A DNA stretch of 64,000 bases from Lachnospiraceae bacterium (GCA_017503735.1 JAFVSN010000046.1:1-64000), one strand, 5' to 3'; counted from the stretch's first letter, positions 1 through 8,276 are shown. Notes: generated by a model from the letters alone, not told the origin. Program-made: numbers and translations.

Positions 1-21
1 CGTAATCCGCAACAGTAATAT

Positions 22-1317
22 GTCGCTCCCCGTGCGGGAGCGTGGATTGAAATCGTTTCTGGCGTGCATTGACCGCCCATTACAGCGGTCGCTCCCCGTG
101 CGGGAGCGTGGATTGAAATTATTTCATAATTGCGCTTGCTTGTCTTTGGCTTATGTCGCTCCCCGTGCGGGAGCGTGGATTGAAATCTCTGTGGAAAAGA
201 AAATATCTTTATTGTTTGTTGGTCGCTCCCCGTGCGGGAGCGTGGATTGAAATTATGTGTCGAAAGTATGGAAGGATACGGCGGCGGGTCGCTCCCCGTG
301 CGGGAGCGTGGATTGAAATCGGGAGTACTTACAAGAGCAATACCCGGACTGGGGCGCTCCCCGTGCGGGCGCGTGGTTTGAAATTTGAGGGATTGGTAGG
401 GGGTGTACGATGATAGAAGTCGCTCCCCGTGCGGGAGCGTGGATTGAAATGACAACCTTGCATGGCAGATCGAGGAACACATCAAGTCGCTCCCCGTGCG
501 GGAGCGTGGATTGAAATCGGAAGATGCGGAAGGTGATGAAATTGCCGTTCCGGTCGCTCCCCGTGCGGGAGCGTGGATTGAAATTGTATGCGTACTGCCG
601 GATGAGCTTCACGGCCCACGTCGCTCCCCGTGCGGGAGCGTGGATTGAAATAAAGAAGCAAGTGAAGAGTTCGGCGTACCGCAAAGTCGCTCCCCGTGCG
701 GGAGCGTGGATTGAAATTTTGTAAGAGCTTCACCCAAAGCTGCCTGTATCGGTCGCTCCCCGTGCGGGAGTGTGGATTGAAATCATATTTACATAGCCGT
801 AATCCGCAACAGTAATATGTCGCTCCCCGTGCGGGAGCGTGGATTGAAATCGTTTGAAAACATGGTGGCTGACTATGTAAAAGAGTCGCTCCCCGTGCGG
901 GAGCGTGGATTGAAATACTTTGAAATAGTGGACACTTCCCCGCCGGCAGCGGTCGCTCCCCGTGCGGGAGCGTGGATTGAAATTCCATTATGACAATCCT
1001 AAACAACCGGGGATATCGCGTCGCTCCCCGTGCGGGAGTGTGGATTGAAATCGTTTAACATGGCAGCGGAGGGCGTGGAAATCAGCGTCGCTCCCCATGC
1101 GGGAGTGTGGATTGAAATCTTTGACTTTATCCCATAAGCACTTCAAGCAGCGGTCGCTCCCCGTGAGGGAGCGTGGATTGAAATTTACTTGCGGTTAAAT
1201 TCGTATACTTGGCCAAAAGTCGCTCCCCGTGCGGGAGTGAGGATTGAAATATCCCATTTAAAACATAGGAGCTGAATGATGCAAAGTCGCTCCCTACGCA
1301 GGAGCGCAGATTGAAAT
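22..1317 (+). CRISPR. Type I-C-like CRISPR array, leader-distal part
   Basis: Twenty 32-bp repeats (starts 22, 88, 155, 222, 288, 353, 419, 486, 553, 620, 686, 752, 819, 885, 952, 1020, 1087, 1153, 1219, 1286) are separated by 33-36-bp unique spacers. The repeat begins GTCGCTCCCCGTGCGGGAGC and ends GTGGATTGAAAT; the hairpin-forming CTCCCCGTGCGGGAG core and the ATTGAAA 3' handle are typical of subtype I-C. Repeat orientation and the accumulation of substitutions at 1020-1317 (last copy strongly degenerate) put the leader and the newest spacers to the left, outside the window. Copy 353-384 is also degenerate in mid-array. Positions 1-21 are the end of another spacer. No cas gene is present here, so the subtype rests on the repeat alone. 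Confidence 0.97.
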
Positions 1318-3365
1318 GGCAGAACATAAAAACATACGCCGAAAGTAAGGGAGAGTACGTGAAGCGTCTGGAAACATTACAGAAGCTGTATGAGGGCGTG
1401 GAAGGTGCCAACATCGAGAATGAGTTGACAGCGGACCTTATTGGTGATTATCTCTTTACCGACAGTGATTTTGTGAACCGACTTTCTACCGAAAAGCCGG
1501 GACTTTTTAAAAGAATCTTTGAGGAGATTAAGTACCTGGTGAAGACGGCCACCGCCGGCAGTAAACAGGCGCGGGAGTTGGAGAAGGTAAAGAGGACGTT
1601 TGAGAAGGCGTATAGGGAGAGTGGTACGACTGCAAATGCTGACGGAAAGACAAAATATTCCATCAATAGTAAGTTTTACGAGCAACTTGATAGTTGGGAT
1701 GGAAAGACAGAAGGATTTGCTTTTGTGGTCGGAGAAACATCGGAAGCATTGCAAAAAGCCGGTATTCCGAGAAAGCAAATACGCTGGGATGCTTCGAAGA
1801 TTGCAACACTGTTAAAGAAGCATAGCGGGATGACAAGAGAGACGGTAAAGGGGATTCCGGAGCTTTTGGAAAATCCTGTGATTGTAGTAGACTCCAAAAA
1901 AGGTGACAATTCGAAAATTGTTATGGGTGAGCTATATGACGAAAACGGCAAGGTTGTAACGGCTGTTTTGTTATTAACTCCAACCAGCAAGAAGGGGAAT
2001 GTTCTGGATTTAGTAAAGATATCCTCGGCAGAGGGACGGAGTCATATAAACAGCCTTTTTACGAAAGAAGACGGGACGCCGGTGGAAGTGCGATATGTAG
2101 ATAAAAAAAGAATCCAAAATTGGCTGAATGTCAATAGGCTACAATTGCCGTTACACAACCACATAATGGATTCTAATGATATTATACCACAAATTGAGGA
2201 AAATGCAAGCGGTAAACAAAAGTATTCCGTGAGTGATTCTGCCGGACGGCAGCTTTCCGAAGGGCAGCGGGAGTATTTTAAGGATTCCAAGGTGCGGGAT
2301 GAAAACGGTGCGTTGAAACCGGTATATCATGGTACTAAAGCTGAATTTACGAAATTTGATATTAGCAAAAACAGAGTAATTACCTTTGGTAACGGATTTT
2401 ATTTTGGTGAAAATCAAGAGGCTGTAAATATGCATTATGCCGGTGACGGTGGTCGAGTGATGGAAGTATACCTTGATATCAAAAATCCATTCGTGATAGA
2501 ACAAAGTCAGTTGAAAGATATCGATTCCGTTCCCGATGTCATAATGGAAATGCTTGATGTAGAGGGAGTAACCAAATACAACATCAACCAGGTTCTAAAA
2601 GAACATGGTTATGACGGAATTCATTACAGAAACAAGGGAAACGATGTTTATGTAGCATACTCTCCGGAGCAAGTTAAGTCGGTAGATAACCAAAATCCGA
2701 CTAAGAATAAGGATATCAATTTATCCTTATCGGAAACAAGTTTTGACATTGCTCCTCCGATTGGAAACAATGTATACGGCAAGGACATTGCACTGGATTT
2801 ACCAATTCGTAACGACCTCCCGCAAGCGGGAGAAATTGCACCGGTGCAGCAGCAAAAGATAACCAGGGAAAATCTCGGACCGGTAAGAAAAGATATTACG
2901 CCGGTTGAACAGGCAGCGGAGAAGAAACCGCCGATATCTCAACAAGCAATAAAGAGAAGCTATAAGCAATCGGAAGACAAGAGTTTTTGCCGGTTTGTGG
3001 TAGATGCTCTGGCCGGAGAACTTCATGGAAAGTCATTTCATAAGCTGAGCCAGAAAATTTCATCGAAAATGGCAAATGATATAGAGTCATTAGTGGGCTT
3101 TTCTGTTGAAGGGTATAGTAACGAGATTGCACAACATTATGTGAAACACATTGATATACGACATGGTGCAAACGGTGAAGCTGACCACAGCATGGAAAAC
3201 TTGCATGACGTTGCCGGAATGGGTTATGTGATTGGTTATTATGACAAGATGGTAAAGGGCCATTTAGAGCGTGAGTATAAGAACAGTGATGGAAGCCCGG
3301 CGCAAACGGTAGTCTTACAGAAAAAGATAGATGACAACTATTATTATGTTGTCGATTCAAATTAA
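1318..3365 (+). pseudogene. Truncated phage/ICE polyvalent protein: MuF-C-like, ADP-ribosyltransferase-like and BECR nuclease-like domains
   Basis: An open frame of about 680 codons emerges directly from the last CRISPR repeat with no credible start codon or ribosome binding site; the only upstream start-like codon (TTG, 1311) lies inside the repeat. It therefore looks like the C-terminal part of a longer protein. From residue 1 of the frame: a helical segment (ELTADLIGDYLFTDSDF, about 38-54) of the kind seen in prophage polyvalent proteins; a MuF-C-like region (about 115-295); an ART-PolyVal-like ADP-ribosyltransferase region (QREYFKDSKVRDENG, then VYHGT at about 338-342 and GNGFYFG downstream); a low-complexity linker; and a PBECR-type nuclease-like region with HIDIRHG near 613-619. 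The frame stops abruptly after YYYVVDSN. Another frame stays open from about 3356 to 3499, so the 3' end may also be frameshifted. Domain names are from recalled family motifs, so assignments are moderate. Confidence 0.65.
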
Positions 3366-3467
3366 AAGTAATACCACCCGTTGCCTCTGGTTTGACAAAA
3401 AACGTCGCACTTACTCTGACACAAAAACGGGAGCCGTCAACTTGGACCACCCCAGATACATTGCATT

Positions 3468-3869
3468 CTAATACTCAAGAAACTCAGAAGGTGTCATAAT
3501 CTTAGGCGTGAAAATCCCAGATTCCAAAAAATCCTTATCACCGGTAAGTAAAACATCTGCTTTTGCTTCAATCGCTGCTCTAAGAATGGGACGATCCTTT
3601 ACATCGCGGACTTGTTTTTCTAAGTTACTTATATCTGTCGGAATTGGAACCAATTCCAATGTCATGAGTGCAACCGAGAGAAATTTATCCAAAGCAGCAA
3701 GGCGATTCGGAAATTTTTTATTAAAAATACGCTTTATCTCATCTACATTTTGTTCGCAGATAAGTCCGCGGTTAGGGTACGATGCTGCTTTTATATATGC
3801 TTGGAACGGAGTACCTGTCGCACTGAGCGCAGCTGATATCAGGACATTAGTATCTATCAGAACTCTCAT
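3468..3869 (-). CDS. PIN-domain toxin (putative toxin of a VapBC-like pair)
   Basis: This 133-residue protein has the PIN-domain layout of small RNases: an N-terminal RVLIDTNVLISA with the first acidic residue (D6), an internal glutamate region (CEQNVDEIKR, about 39-48), and C-terminal acidic residues in KDRPILRAA and LLTGDKDFLE. It resembles the COG1569 group of predicted toxins. Its start codon overlaps the antitoxin stop by four bases (ATGA), so the two are translationally coupled. Known PIN toxins are Mg-dependent endoribonucleases, often cutting tRNA or rRNA; the target here is unknown. Its 3' end overlaps a stray open frame left over from the upstream phage-like gene. Confidence 0.85.
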   Translation of the reverse strand: MRVLIDTNVLISAALSATGTPFQAYIKAASYPNRGLICEQNVDEIKRIFNKKFPNRLAALDKFLSVALMTLELVPIPTDISNLEKQVRDVKDRPILRAAIEAKADVLLTGDKDFLESGIFTPKIMTPSEFLEY

Positions 3870-4141
3870 GACCTCTCACACTCGTTTCTCATATTGCTAA
3901 CAAGTGCGATTACATCCTCTTCAGAAGTCAAGCCGGTACGTTCCGCTTCTCCCATCATATCCCTCTGTAATACCTGCATAGCGTAAATTGCAGAGTTTAC
4001 AATCCGAACTGTATCACCTTCAACGATAAAGGTGACACGGTCGCCACTTTCCACGCCTAAAATCTCCCGGATATCTTTTGGAATTGTAATCTGACCCTTT
4101 GCCATTACTTTTGCATTATCTACAAACATTTCTGCCAACAT
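3866..4141 (-). CDS. AbrB/MazE-family antitoxin
   Basis: A 91-residue protein with a swapped-hairpin AbrB-type DNA-binding domain in the first 50 residues: KGQITIPKDIREILGVESGD, then RVTFIVEGDTVRIVN. The tail (about 52-91) is helical and probably binds and neutralises the PIN toxin encoded next. An AGGAGG site lies 8 bases before the ATG. A promoter and a perfect palindrome stand just upstream, which fits autoregulation of the pair. AbrB-fold antitoxins paired with PIN toxins are well known; the pairing here is inferred from order, overlap and fold. Confidence 0.87.
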   Translation of the reverse strand: MLAEMFVDNAKVMAKGQITIPKDIREILGVESGDRVTFIVEGDTVRIVNSAIYAMQVLQRDMMGEAERTGLTSEEDVIALVSNMRNECERS

Positions 4142-4166
4142 AGTCTTAACCTCCTTGCAAAAAAAT

Positions 4167-4190
4167 AAAAGTAGGGAAATCCCTACTTTT
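4167..4190 (-). promoter_or_regulatory. Palindrome at the start of the toxin-antitoxin transcript: operator and/or terminator
   Basis: Two perfect 11-bp arms (AAAAGTAGGGA / TCCCTACTTTT) flank a 2-bp centre. The palindrome lies immediately downstream of the -10 box at 4191-4196, so it would cover the transcription start, as expected for an antitoxin operator. Read on the minus strand it is followed by ATTTTTTTGC, so it can also act as an intrinsic terminator for the S41 lipoprotein gene that ends at 4216. Confidence 0.7.
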
Positions 4191-4219
4191 ATTATATATA
4201 TGCTTTACAAAAAAATCAA
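4191..4219 (-). promoter_or_regulatory. Promoter of the antitoxin-toxin operon
   Basis: On the minus strand TTGATT (4219-4214) and TATAAT (4196-4191) are separated by 17 bp. The -35 overlaps the stop codon of the upstream lipoprotein gene. The adjacent palindrome suggests repression by the antitoxin. Confidence 0.65.
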
Positions 4220-5664
4220 CGGTAAGTATTAGAAATATTTTCATCCAAATAGACACTCTCTTCATAGAGTCCGTAATAGTGACACAATCGAACAACGGCA
4301 TCAAGGCTGTCGCTCGGTTCCACCCACAAATCCGGTGAATAACCGATGCCTTCTGTTTTGTCCAAACTCTGATAAAAGCTGCAGTTTGCTCCGAGACGAA
4401 GCATAATCCCGCTGTTTGGCAGGTATAGTTTATTTGCGTTGCCGAAATTTAGGCATCCCATGGTATTTGTGCCTACCAAAATAACTCTTTTCCCCAGAGT
4501 AAGCATATTGGTAAAGGATTCTCCGGAGGAGGCTGTGTTATTGTCAATCAAAACAAAGATGAGATTGTCGGTTTCCCAAAGGGTTCCGTCGGACTCACTG
4601 GTGCGCCATACGCCTCCGTTAGCATTCACAAAGCCTCCGTTAGCAACCGTGTAAGAGGTGGTTATTTTTGCTGACCATAGTTCTTTTTCAATCACATCTT
4701 TTCCGCAGAAATTTTTAATCCATGTGTGGGCGTATCCATCGTTTCCACCGAGGTTCCCCCTTAAATCCAGTACAAATAGCGGTTCTTCTTTGTAGGAAGT
4801 GCCTGTGGCCGCAAATTCATTCATCTTCTTATCGGAGCCGCCAAAGGAATAATTTTGTAACACAGGAAGCCGGCCGTCTGCCATGGTGGTTTCGGAGAAA
4901 ACCTTTTTTTCTTTCGAGGAAGAAAGTACGGTGGGCTGGGCCAAATGCCAGCTTAATGGATGCTCAACCCCTTCGATAGTCATGGTTGTGGGAAGATTTT
5001 CCGGACTCTTACAAACGGTTGCCAGACAGTAAGTGAGTGCTCCCTCCGGACCGATGGTGCGTTTGACATATTGGGGGTCCACACCGGTGGGGTCATCAAA
5101 ATACAAATCCCGCACAAAATACGTAGATTGGGAATAGTCCCGTTCGTGAGCATAGATGCCGCGTTGGTCTGTAGAAAGTTCAAAATGATTGTCCGCGATG
5201 ACCGGGGATAAGCCCTCCCATAAAAGCTCCCACAAATCGTTGGTTTGGATTTCTTTCATGGATGTCAGCTTGGCTAAAATACTGTCCCGAATCGGGAAAA
5301 ACACTTCGTCACCACCGAAATAATGATATCCGCCGTAAACATAGGACAGCAGTTCAAATGCCAGAGTAACATCCTCTGCGGCTTGCTGTGAGGTGACACT
5401 TTTCGGATTCTTTTTGCTTTTAAAAAGTTCTTTTATCTCCTCTTCGCTGAATACATGCTCGAATCCTTTCGGTTGAAGGTAGGATTCATAGGTTTGTAGT
5501 TCCTCTTCCGTCCAAGGATCTTCCTGCGGCATGATTTCCGTCAGAAACTGCTCAAATTCTTCCTTGTTTCCTTGTCCGTAGGGTGGTAATTCGGGTTCCT
5601 TTGAACCGCAGGCTGCAAAAGCCAACAAAAAGAAACCCAGTAATCCTAAAAAAAGTCGTTTCAT
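4216..5664 (-). CDS. S41-family peptidase lipoprotein
   Basis: This 482-residue protein starts with a lipoprotein signal peptide (LLAFAAC, cysteine at about residue 19), so it is expected on the outer face of the membrane. The C-terminal half carries the S41 (tail-specific protease/CtpA) core: LFVLDLRGNLGGNDG, then IDNNTASSGES, where the serine before GES is the probable nucleophile, followed by VGTNTMGC. No PDZ domain is obvious. It follows the DUF2975 and HTH genes on the same strand with a 25-bp gap, so it is probably the last gene of that operon. The substrate is unknown; a role in cleaving surface or signalling proteins is only a guess. Confidence 0.85.
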   Translation of the reverse strand: MKRLFLGLLGFFLLAFAACGSKEPELPPYGQGNKEEFEQFLTEIMPQEDPWTEEELQTYESYLQPKGFEHVFSEEEIKELFKSKKNPKSVTSQQAAEDVTLAFELLSYVYGGYHYFGGDEVFFPIRDSILAKLTSMKEIQTNDLWELLWEGLSPVIADNHFELSTDQRGIYAHERDYSQSTYFVRDLYFDDPTGVDPQYVKRTIGPEGALTYCLATVCKSPENLPTTMTIEGVEHPLSWHLAQPTVLSSSKEKKVFSETTMADGRLPVLQNYSFGGSDKKMNEFAATGTSYKEEPLFVLDLRGNLGGNDGYAHTWIKNFCGKDVIEKELWSAKITTSYTVANGGFVNANGGVWRTSESDGTLWETDNLIFVLIDNNTASSGESFTNMLTLGKRVILVGTNTMGCLNFGNANKLYLPNSGIMLRLGANCSFYQSLDKTEGIGYSPDLWVEPSDSLDAVVRLCHYYGLYEESVYLDENISNTYR

Positions 5665-5689
5665 AATGAGTCAATCCCTCTCTATTATA

Positions 5690-5911
5690 TTATTGATTTG
5701 ATTTTTCTCCGGGAGTATACTCCAAAATGTCCCCGGGCTGACAATCCAAAACTTCACAGATTGCTTCCAAGGTAGAAAAGCGAATGGCACTGATTTTTCC
5801 GGTTTTTATTTTTGATAAATTCACATTCGAAACTCCCACACGCTCGGAAAGTTCATTCAAAGACATTTTCCGGTCTGCCATCACCCGGTCTAAACGTAAA
5901 ATAATCGGCAT
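5690..5911 (-). CDS. Small HTH (Cro/CI, YozG-like) transcriptional regulator
   Basis: A 73-residue protein that is almost entirely a helix-turn-helix domain: RVMADRKMSLNELSERVGVS, then NLSKIKTGKISAIRFSTLEA and CEVLDCQPGDILEY. It has the size and shape of the YozG-type regulators that are usually encoded beside DUF2975 membrane proteins, as here (11-bp gap). GGAGGGATAACC precedes the ATG. It is the best candidate to bind the repeated operator-like sites around the operon promoter at 6592-6675. Confidence 0.88.
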   Translation of the reverse strand: MPIILRLDRVMADRKMSLNELSERVGVSNVNLSKIKTGKISAIRFSTLEAICEVLDCQPGDILEYTPGEKSNQ

Positions 5912-5922
5912 GGTTATCCCTC

Positions 5923-6534
5923 CTATAATGTTTCATCCACCTGCACCTGTAATTCTTCTCCGTACCGGAATACCAAAGAGAAGAGAAGGATCATGATTCC
6001 GATAAAAAAACCTCCCAGATTAATATGGAATCCGGCATAGATTCCTTCTACCACCTCCGGCGAGAACATCTGTGGGAACTCAAAAATGGCGGAATATGCA
6101 CTTTTTGCCTGTAAGTACGATAGTACATTACTTACAATACAAAACAAAATACAACCGATCCCTAACGTTCTCAAAGTTTTGCTGGCGGTTCCGTCATAGG
6201 GTTGCCCCTGGGTCATTGGTTTTAGAAGCTTTCCGAAGATACATACCAGGAACACATGCTCGGCTAGTTTCAATGCGGCCGCCAAAAACGAGGTAATGAT
6301 TTCATTGATTAAGTATTTCGTTCTCATGCTCTGTTCATTTCGAAAATCCAATTTGTAACGTCCAAGGTCAAAACCGGATACCTTTATAGTATCCCCACCC
6401 GGATTCTCCATGAGCAGTGCCACCTGATCGGTGCTCAGGTCAACAAGACACAGAATGAATTGTACCACTGCATATATCAAAACAAGTTTAAAAACAACAT
6501 TCATGACTTTCGATATCTTTTTTAATTTTTCCAT
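5923..6534 (-). CDS. DUF2975-family membrane protein
   Basis: A 203-residue protein with four predicted membrane segments: about 14-34, 78-102, 121-143 and 168-188. The extracytoplasmic loop after the first segment contains DTIKVSGFDLGRY. Length, topology and the HTH gene directly downstream match the DUF2975/YozG pair common in Firmicutes. The function of the family is not known; the pairing suggests the membrane protein affects or is sensed by the regulator. First gene of the operon, with the promoter at 6625-6653. Confidence 0.8.
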   Translation of the reverse strand: MEKLKKISKVMNVVFKLVLIYAVVQFILCLVDLSTDQVALLMENPGGDTIKVSGFDLGRYKLDFRNEQSMRTKYLINEIITSFLAAALKLAEHVFLVCIFGKLLKPMTQGQPYDGTASKTLRTLGIGCILFCIVSNVLSYLQAKSAYSAIFEFPQMFSPEVVEGIYAGFHINLGGFFIGIMILLFSLVFRYGEELQVQVDETL

Positions 6535-6591
6535 AGTTCTACTCTTTTTTTCTCCTTATCTTTTCTGATTATTTTCCTTGCAAGAAAATGA

Positions 6592-6675
6592 AACGATAAA
6601 TATTTAATGTTTATCGTTAAAAACAATATAAACGGGATTGGAACATTTGTCAAGAAGTTTTTAATGATAAACGTT
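6592..6675 (-). promoter_or_regulatory. Three operator-like sites flanking the DUF2975/HTH promoter
   Basis: A 13-bp motif close to AACGATAAAYATT occurs three times: 6592-6604 (plus strand), 6606-6618 (minus strand) and 6663-6675 (plus strand, AATGATAAACGTT). The first two form an inverted pair lying at and just after the expected transcription start; the third lies just upstream of the -35. This is the layout of an autoregulated HTH operon. The binding protein is inferred, not shown. Confidence 0.7.
6625..6653 (-). promoter_or_regulatory. Promoter of the DUF2975-HTH-S41 operon
   Basis: On the minus strand a perfect TTGACA (6653-6648) and TATATT (6630-6625) are separated by exactly 17 bp. 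The operator-like sites sit on both sides. Confidence 0.85.
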
Positions 6676-6770
6676 AAATAAATGGAAAGAGGATTGATGT
6701 AAGAAAAAAGACTGACAGACAACAAAAAAGCCTAACCCCGATTCTACTAATCAAGACTAGACCCTTTAAG

Positions 6771-6843
6771 TGCGCGACCAGGGGCTCGAACCCTGGACAC
6801 CCTGATTAAGAGTCAGGTGCTCTACCAACTGAGCTAGTCGCGC
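6771..6843 (-). tRNA. tRNA-Lys (anticodon CTT)
   Basis: The 73-nt minus-strand sequence folds as a standard tRNA: acceptor stem GCGCGAC/GTCGCGC with discriminator A, D stem GCTC/GAGC, anticodon arm CCTGA-CTCTTAA-TCAGG with anticodon CTT reading AAG, and T arm CAGGG-TTCGAGC-CCCTG. CCA is not encoded. It has its own strong promoter at 6881-6909. Confidence 0.97.
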
Positions 6844-6880
6844 TTATTTGATTTATCGCTCATCCCTGAGCGCAAAAACG

Positions 6881-6909
6881 ATTATATACCATTCTTTTGA
6901 AAAATGCAA
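6881..6909 (-). promoter_or_regulatory. Promoter of tRNA-Lys
   Basis: On the minus strand TTGCAT (6909-6904) and TATAAT (6886-6881) are 17 bp apart. The short leader to the tRNA contains a small hairpin (GCGCTCAGGGATGAGCG). Confidence 0.85.
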
Positions 6910-6993
6910 GCACTTTTTTTAAAAAATTTAAAAAAATTTTCAAGTTCCGAAAAAAGTCTTATTTTATGCGGGTTTCGGCAGATGAAAAATGAA

Positions 6994-7022
6994 ACAGGAA
7001 GTGCCGTTTGGACACTTCCTGT
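6994..7022 (-). terminator. Probable terminator of the DUF3237 gene
   Basis: Ten-bp arms ACAGGAAGTG/CACTTCCTGT enclose a 9-nt loop and stand 23 bp past the stop codon at 7045. The tail on the minus strand (TTCATTTTTC) is only moderately U-rich. Confidence 0.6.
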
Positions 7023-7044
7023 AAAAAGTTTTTTCAAAAAACGC

Positions 7045-7428
7045 TTATTTCTTATAAATCTGAATCTTTACGCCGCCCTCCTGCGGGATGACCTTTGCCT
7101 GTAATTCAGAGGTTTCCCAATCGGCAAGAAGCGGAGAGTTGGTATAAACGGTTGGCTTACAGTTGTCAAAGTCGGAACCGTTGTTTTCGATGAAGATACG
7201 GCAATCGTTTCCGTCGGCATCTTTACCTTCCAACATATATCTTGCGGATAATACCATTTCCTTTGTTTTTTCGATTTTCTGGGTGTCAACGCCGGTGCCG
7301 ATGACTTCTCCGTTAAAATAAGAGCCGGTGGCGGTACCGCCGAATTCTATCATGCAAACATCCCGGGTATGTCCCGCAACAAATTGGGAGCCTTTGATTC
7401 TGATATCGATTTCCATAAGTAATTCCAT
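7045..7428 (-). CDS. DUF3237-family protein
   Basis: A 127-residue protein resembling the DUF3237 family, small beta-rich proteins of unknown function; SARYMLEGKDADGNDCRIFIE in the middle is the family-like stretch. I chose the start at 7428 (MELLMEID) because GGAGG lies 8 bases before it; an in-frame ATG at 7470 has no such site. It is a single-gene unit with its own promoter and terminator, divergent from the guanylate kinase-like gene. No catalytic motif is evident. Confidence 0.7.
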   Translation of the reverse strand: MELLMEIDIRIKGSQFVAGHTRDVCMIEFGGTATGSYFNGEVIGTGVDTQKIEKTKEMVLSARYMLEGKDADGNDCRIFIENNGSDFDNCKPTVYTNSPLLADWETSELQAKVIPQEGGVKIQIYKK

Positions 7429-7481
7429 AAATCCATCCTCCGATCTGTGATACTGATAAAGCGCAAACAATGCTTAATTAC

Positions 7482-7510
7482 ATTATAATAAGTCCGGTAA
7501 AAAAATTCAA
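7482..7510 (-). promoter_or_regulatory. Promoter of the DUF3237 gene
   Basis: On the minus strand TTGAAT (7510-7505) and TATAAT (7487-7482) are 17 bp apart, with the expected transcript start about 45 bp before the chosen ATG. Confidence 0.8.
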
Positions 7511-7649
7511 GGTAAATACGGAATAAAAGGAAGTGAAAACAGGAAAGCGGCAACGGGTCGGAAAGAAAGATGGGCAGGAGTAAGAAAGTCGGTTGCAAAA
7601 TCGGACAAAATATGTAAAAATGGAGATAGAGAAATGTCTGGAGGTCAAT

Positions 7650-8240
7650 ATGGGCAGAATTTATGTACTGATGGGAAAAAGTGCAACAGGAAAAGATACG
7701 GTATTTAAACGTTTGATCGGCATGAAAGAGCTTGCGCTTCGTACCGTGGTAGGATATACAACCCGACCGATCCGCAGGGGAGAGGCAGATGGGAAAGAAT
7801 ATTTTTTTGTGAGTGAGGAAACTTGGCAAAAGCTGCAAGATGAGGATAAAGTGATTGAATCCAGAACCTATCATACGGTAGTGGGGGACTGGCACTATTT
7901 TACCGTGGATGACGGGCAGATTGATTTAACCGGTCAGGATTATTTGTTTATCTCCACATTATCCGGTTATGAGCAGTTACGGAAGTACTACGGGGAAGAG
8001 GTTGTGTTGCCGCTTTATATTGAGGTAGAGGATGACCAAAGGCTGTGGCGGTCGATTTGCCGGGAAAAGCGTCAGGCAAAGCCTAATTACGATGAAGTAT
8101 GCAGACGATTCCTTGCGGACCAGCAGGATTTTTCCGAGGAAAATATAAAAAAGGCCGGTGTGGAAAAACGATACCGGAATGTAGAGTTAGAGGGCTGTGT
8201 GAAGGCAATTGCGGAGGATATCGCAAACCGGAAGAAATAA
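7650..8240 (+). CDS. Guanylate kinase-like nucleoside monophosphate kinase
   Basis: A 196-residue protein with the guanylate kinase fold: P-loop GKSATGKDT (residues 9-17), then the GMP-binding segment YTTRPIRRGEADGKEYFFVS. Guanylate kinases transfer phosphate from ATP to GMP. The P-loop ends in KDT rather than the more usual KS/GT, and the gene sits next to yaaR-holB rather than in the usual gmk-rpoZ context, so it may be a paralogue; I withhold the symbol. GGAGG lies 5 bases before the chosen ATG; an in-frame ATG 57 bp upstream lacks a comparable site. It is followed by a separate promoter for the next operon. Confidence 0.8.
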   Translation: MGRIYVLMGKSATGKDTVFKRLIGMKELALRTVVGYTTRPIRRGEADGKEYFFVSEETWQKLQDEDKVIESRTYHTVVGDWHYFTVDDGQIDLTGQDYLFISTLSGYEQLRKYYGEEVVLPLYIEVEDDQRLWRSICREKRQAKPNYDEVCRRFLADQQDFSEENIKKAGVEKRYRNVELEGCVKAIAEDIANRKK

Positions 8241-8276
8241 AACCGGAACAATGCGTCGGTTTCCCGGAAATATTAT

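Noticed and set aside
1-1285. Spacers targeting sequences inside this window
   Set aside because: By eye I found no spacer matching any other part of the window, including the adjacent phage-type gene; a proper alignment of all spacers to the whole genome would be needed to exclude it.
20-1414. Several open frames across the CRISPR array on both strands
   Set aside because: They translate the repeat itself (RSLPVRERGLK-like or ISIHAPARGAT-like peptides) and have no ribosome binding sites.
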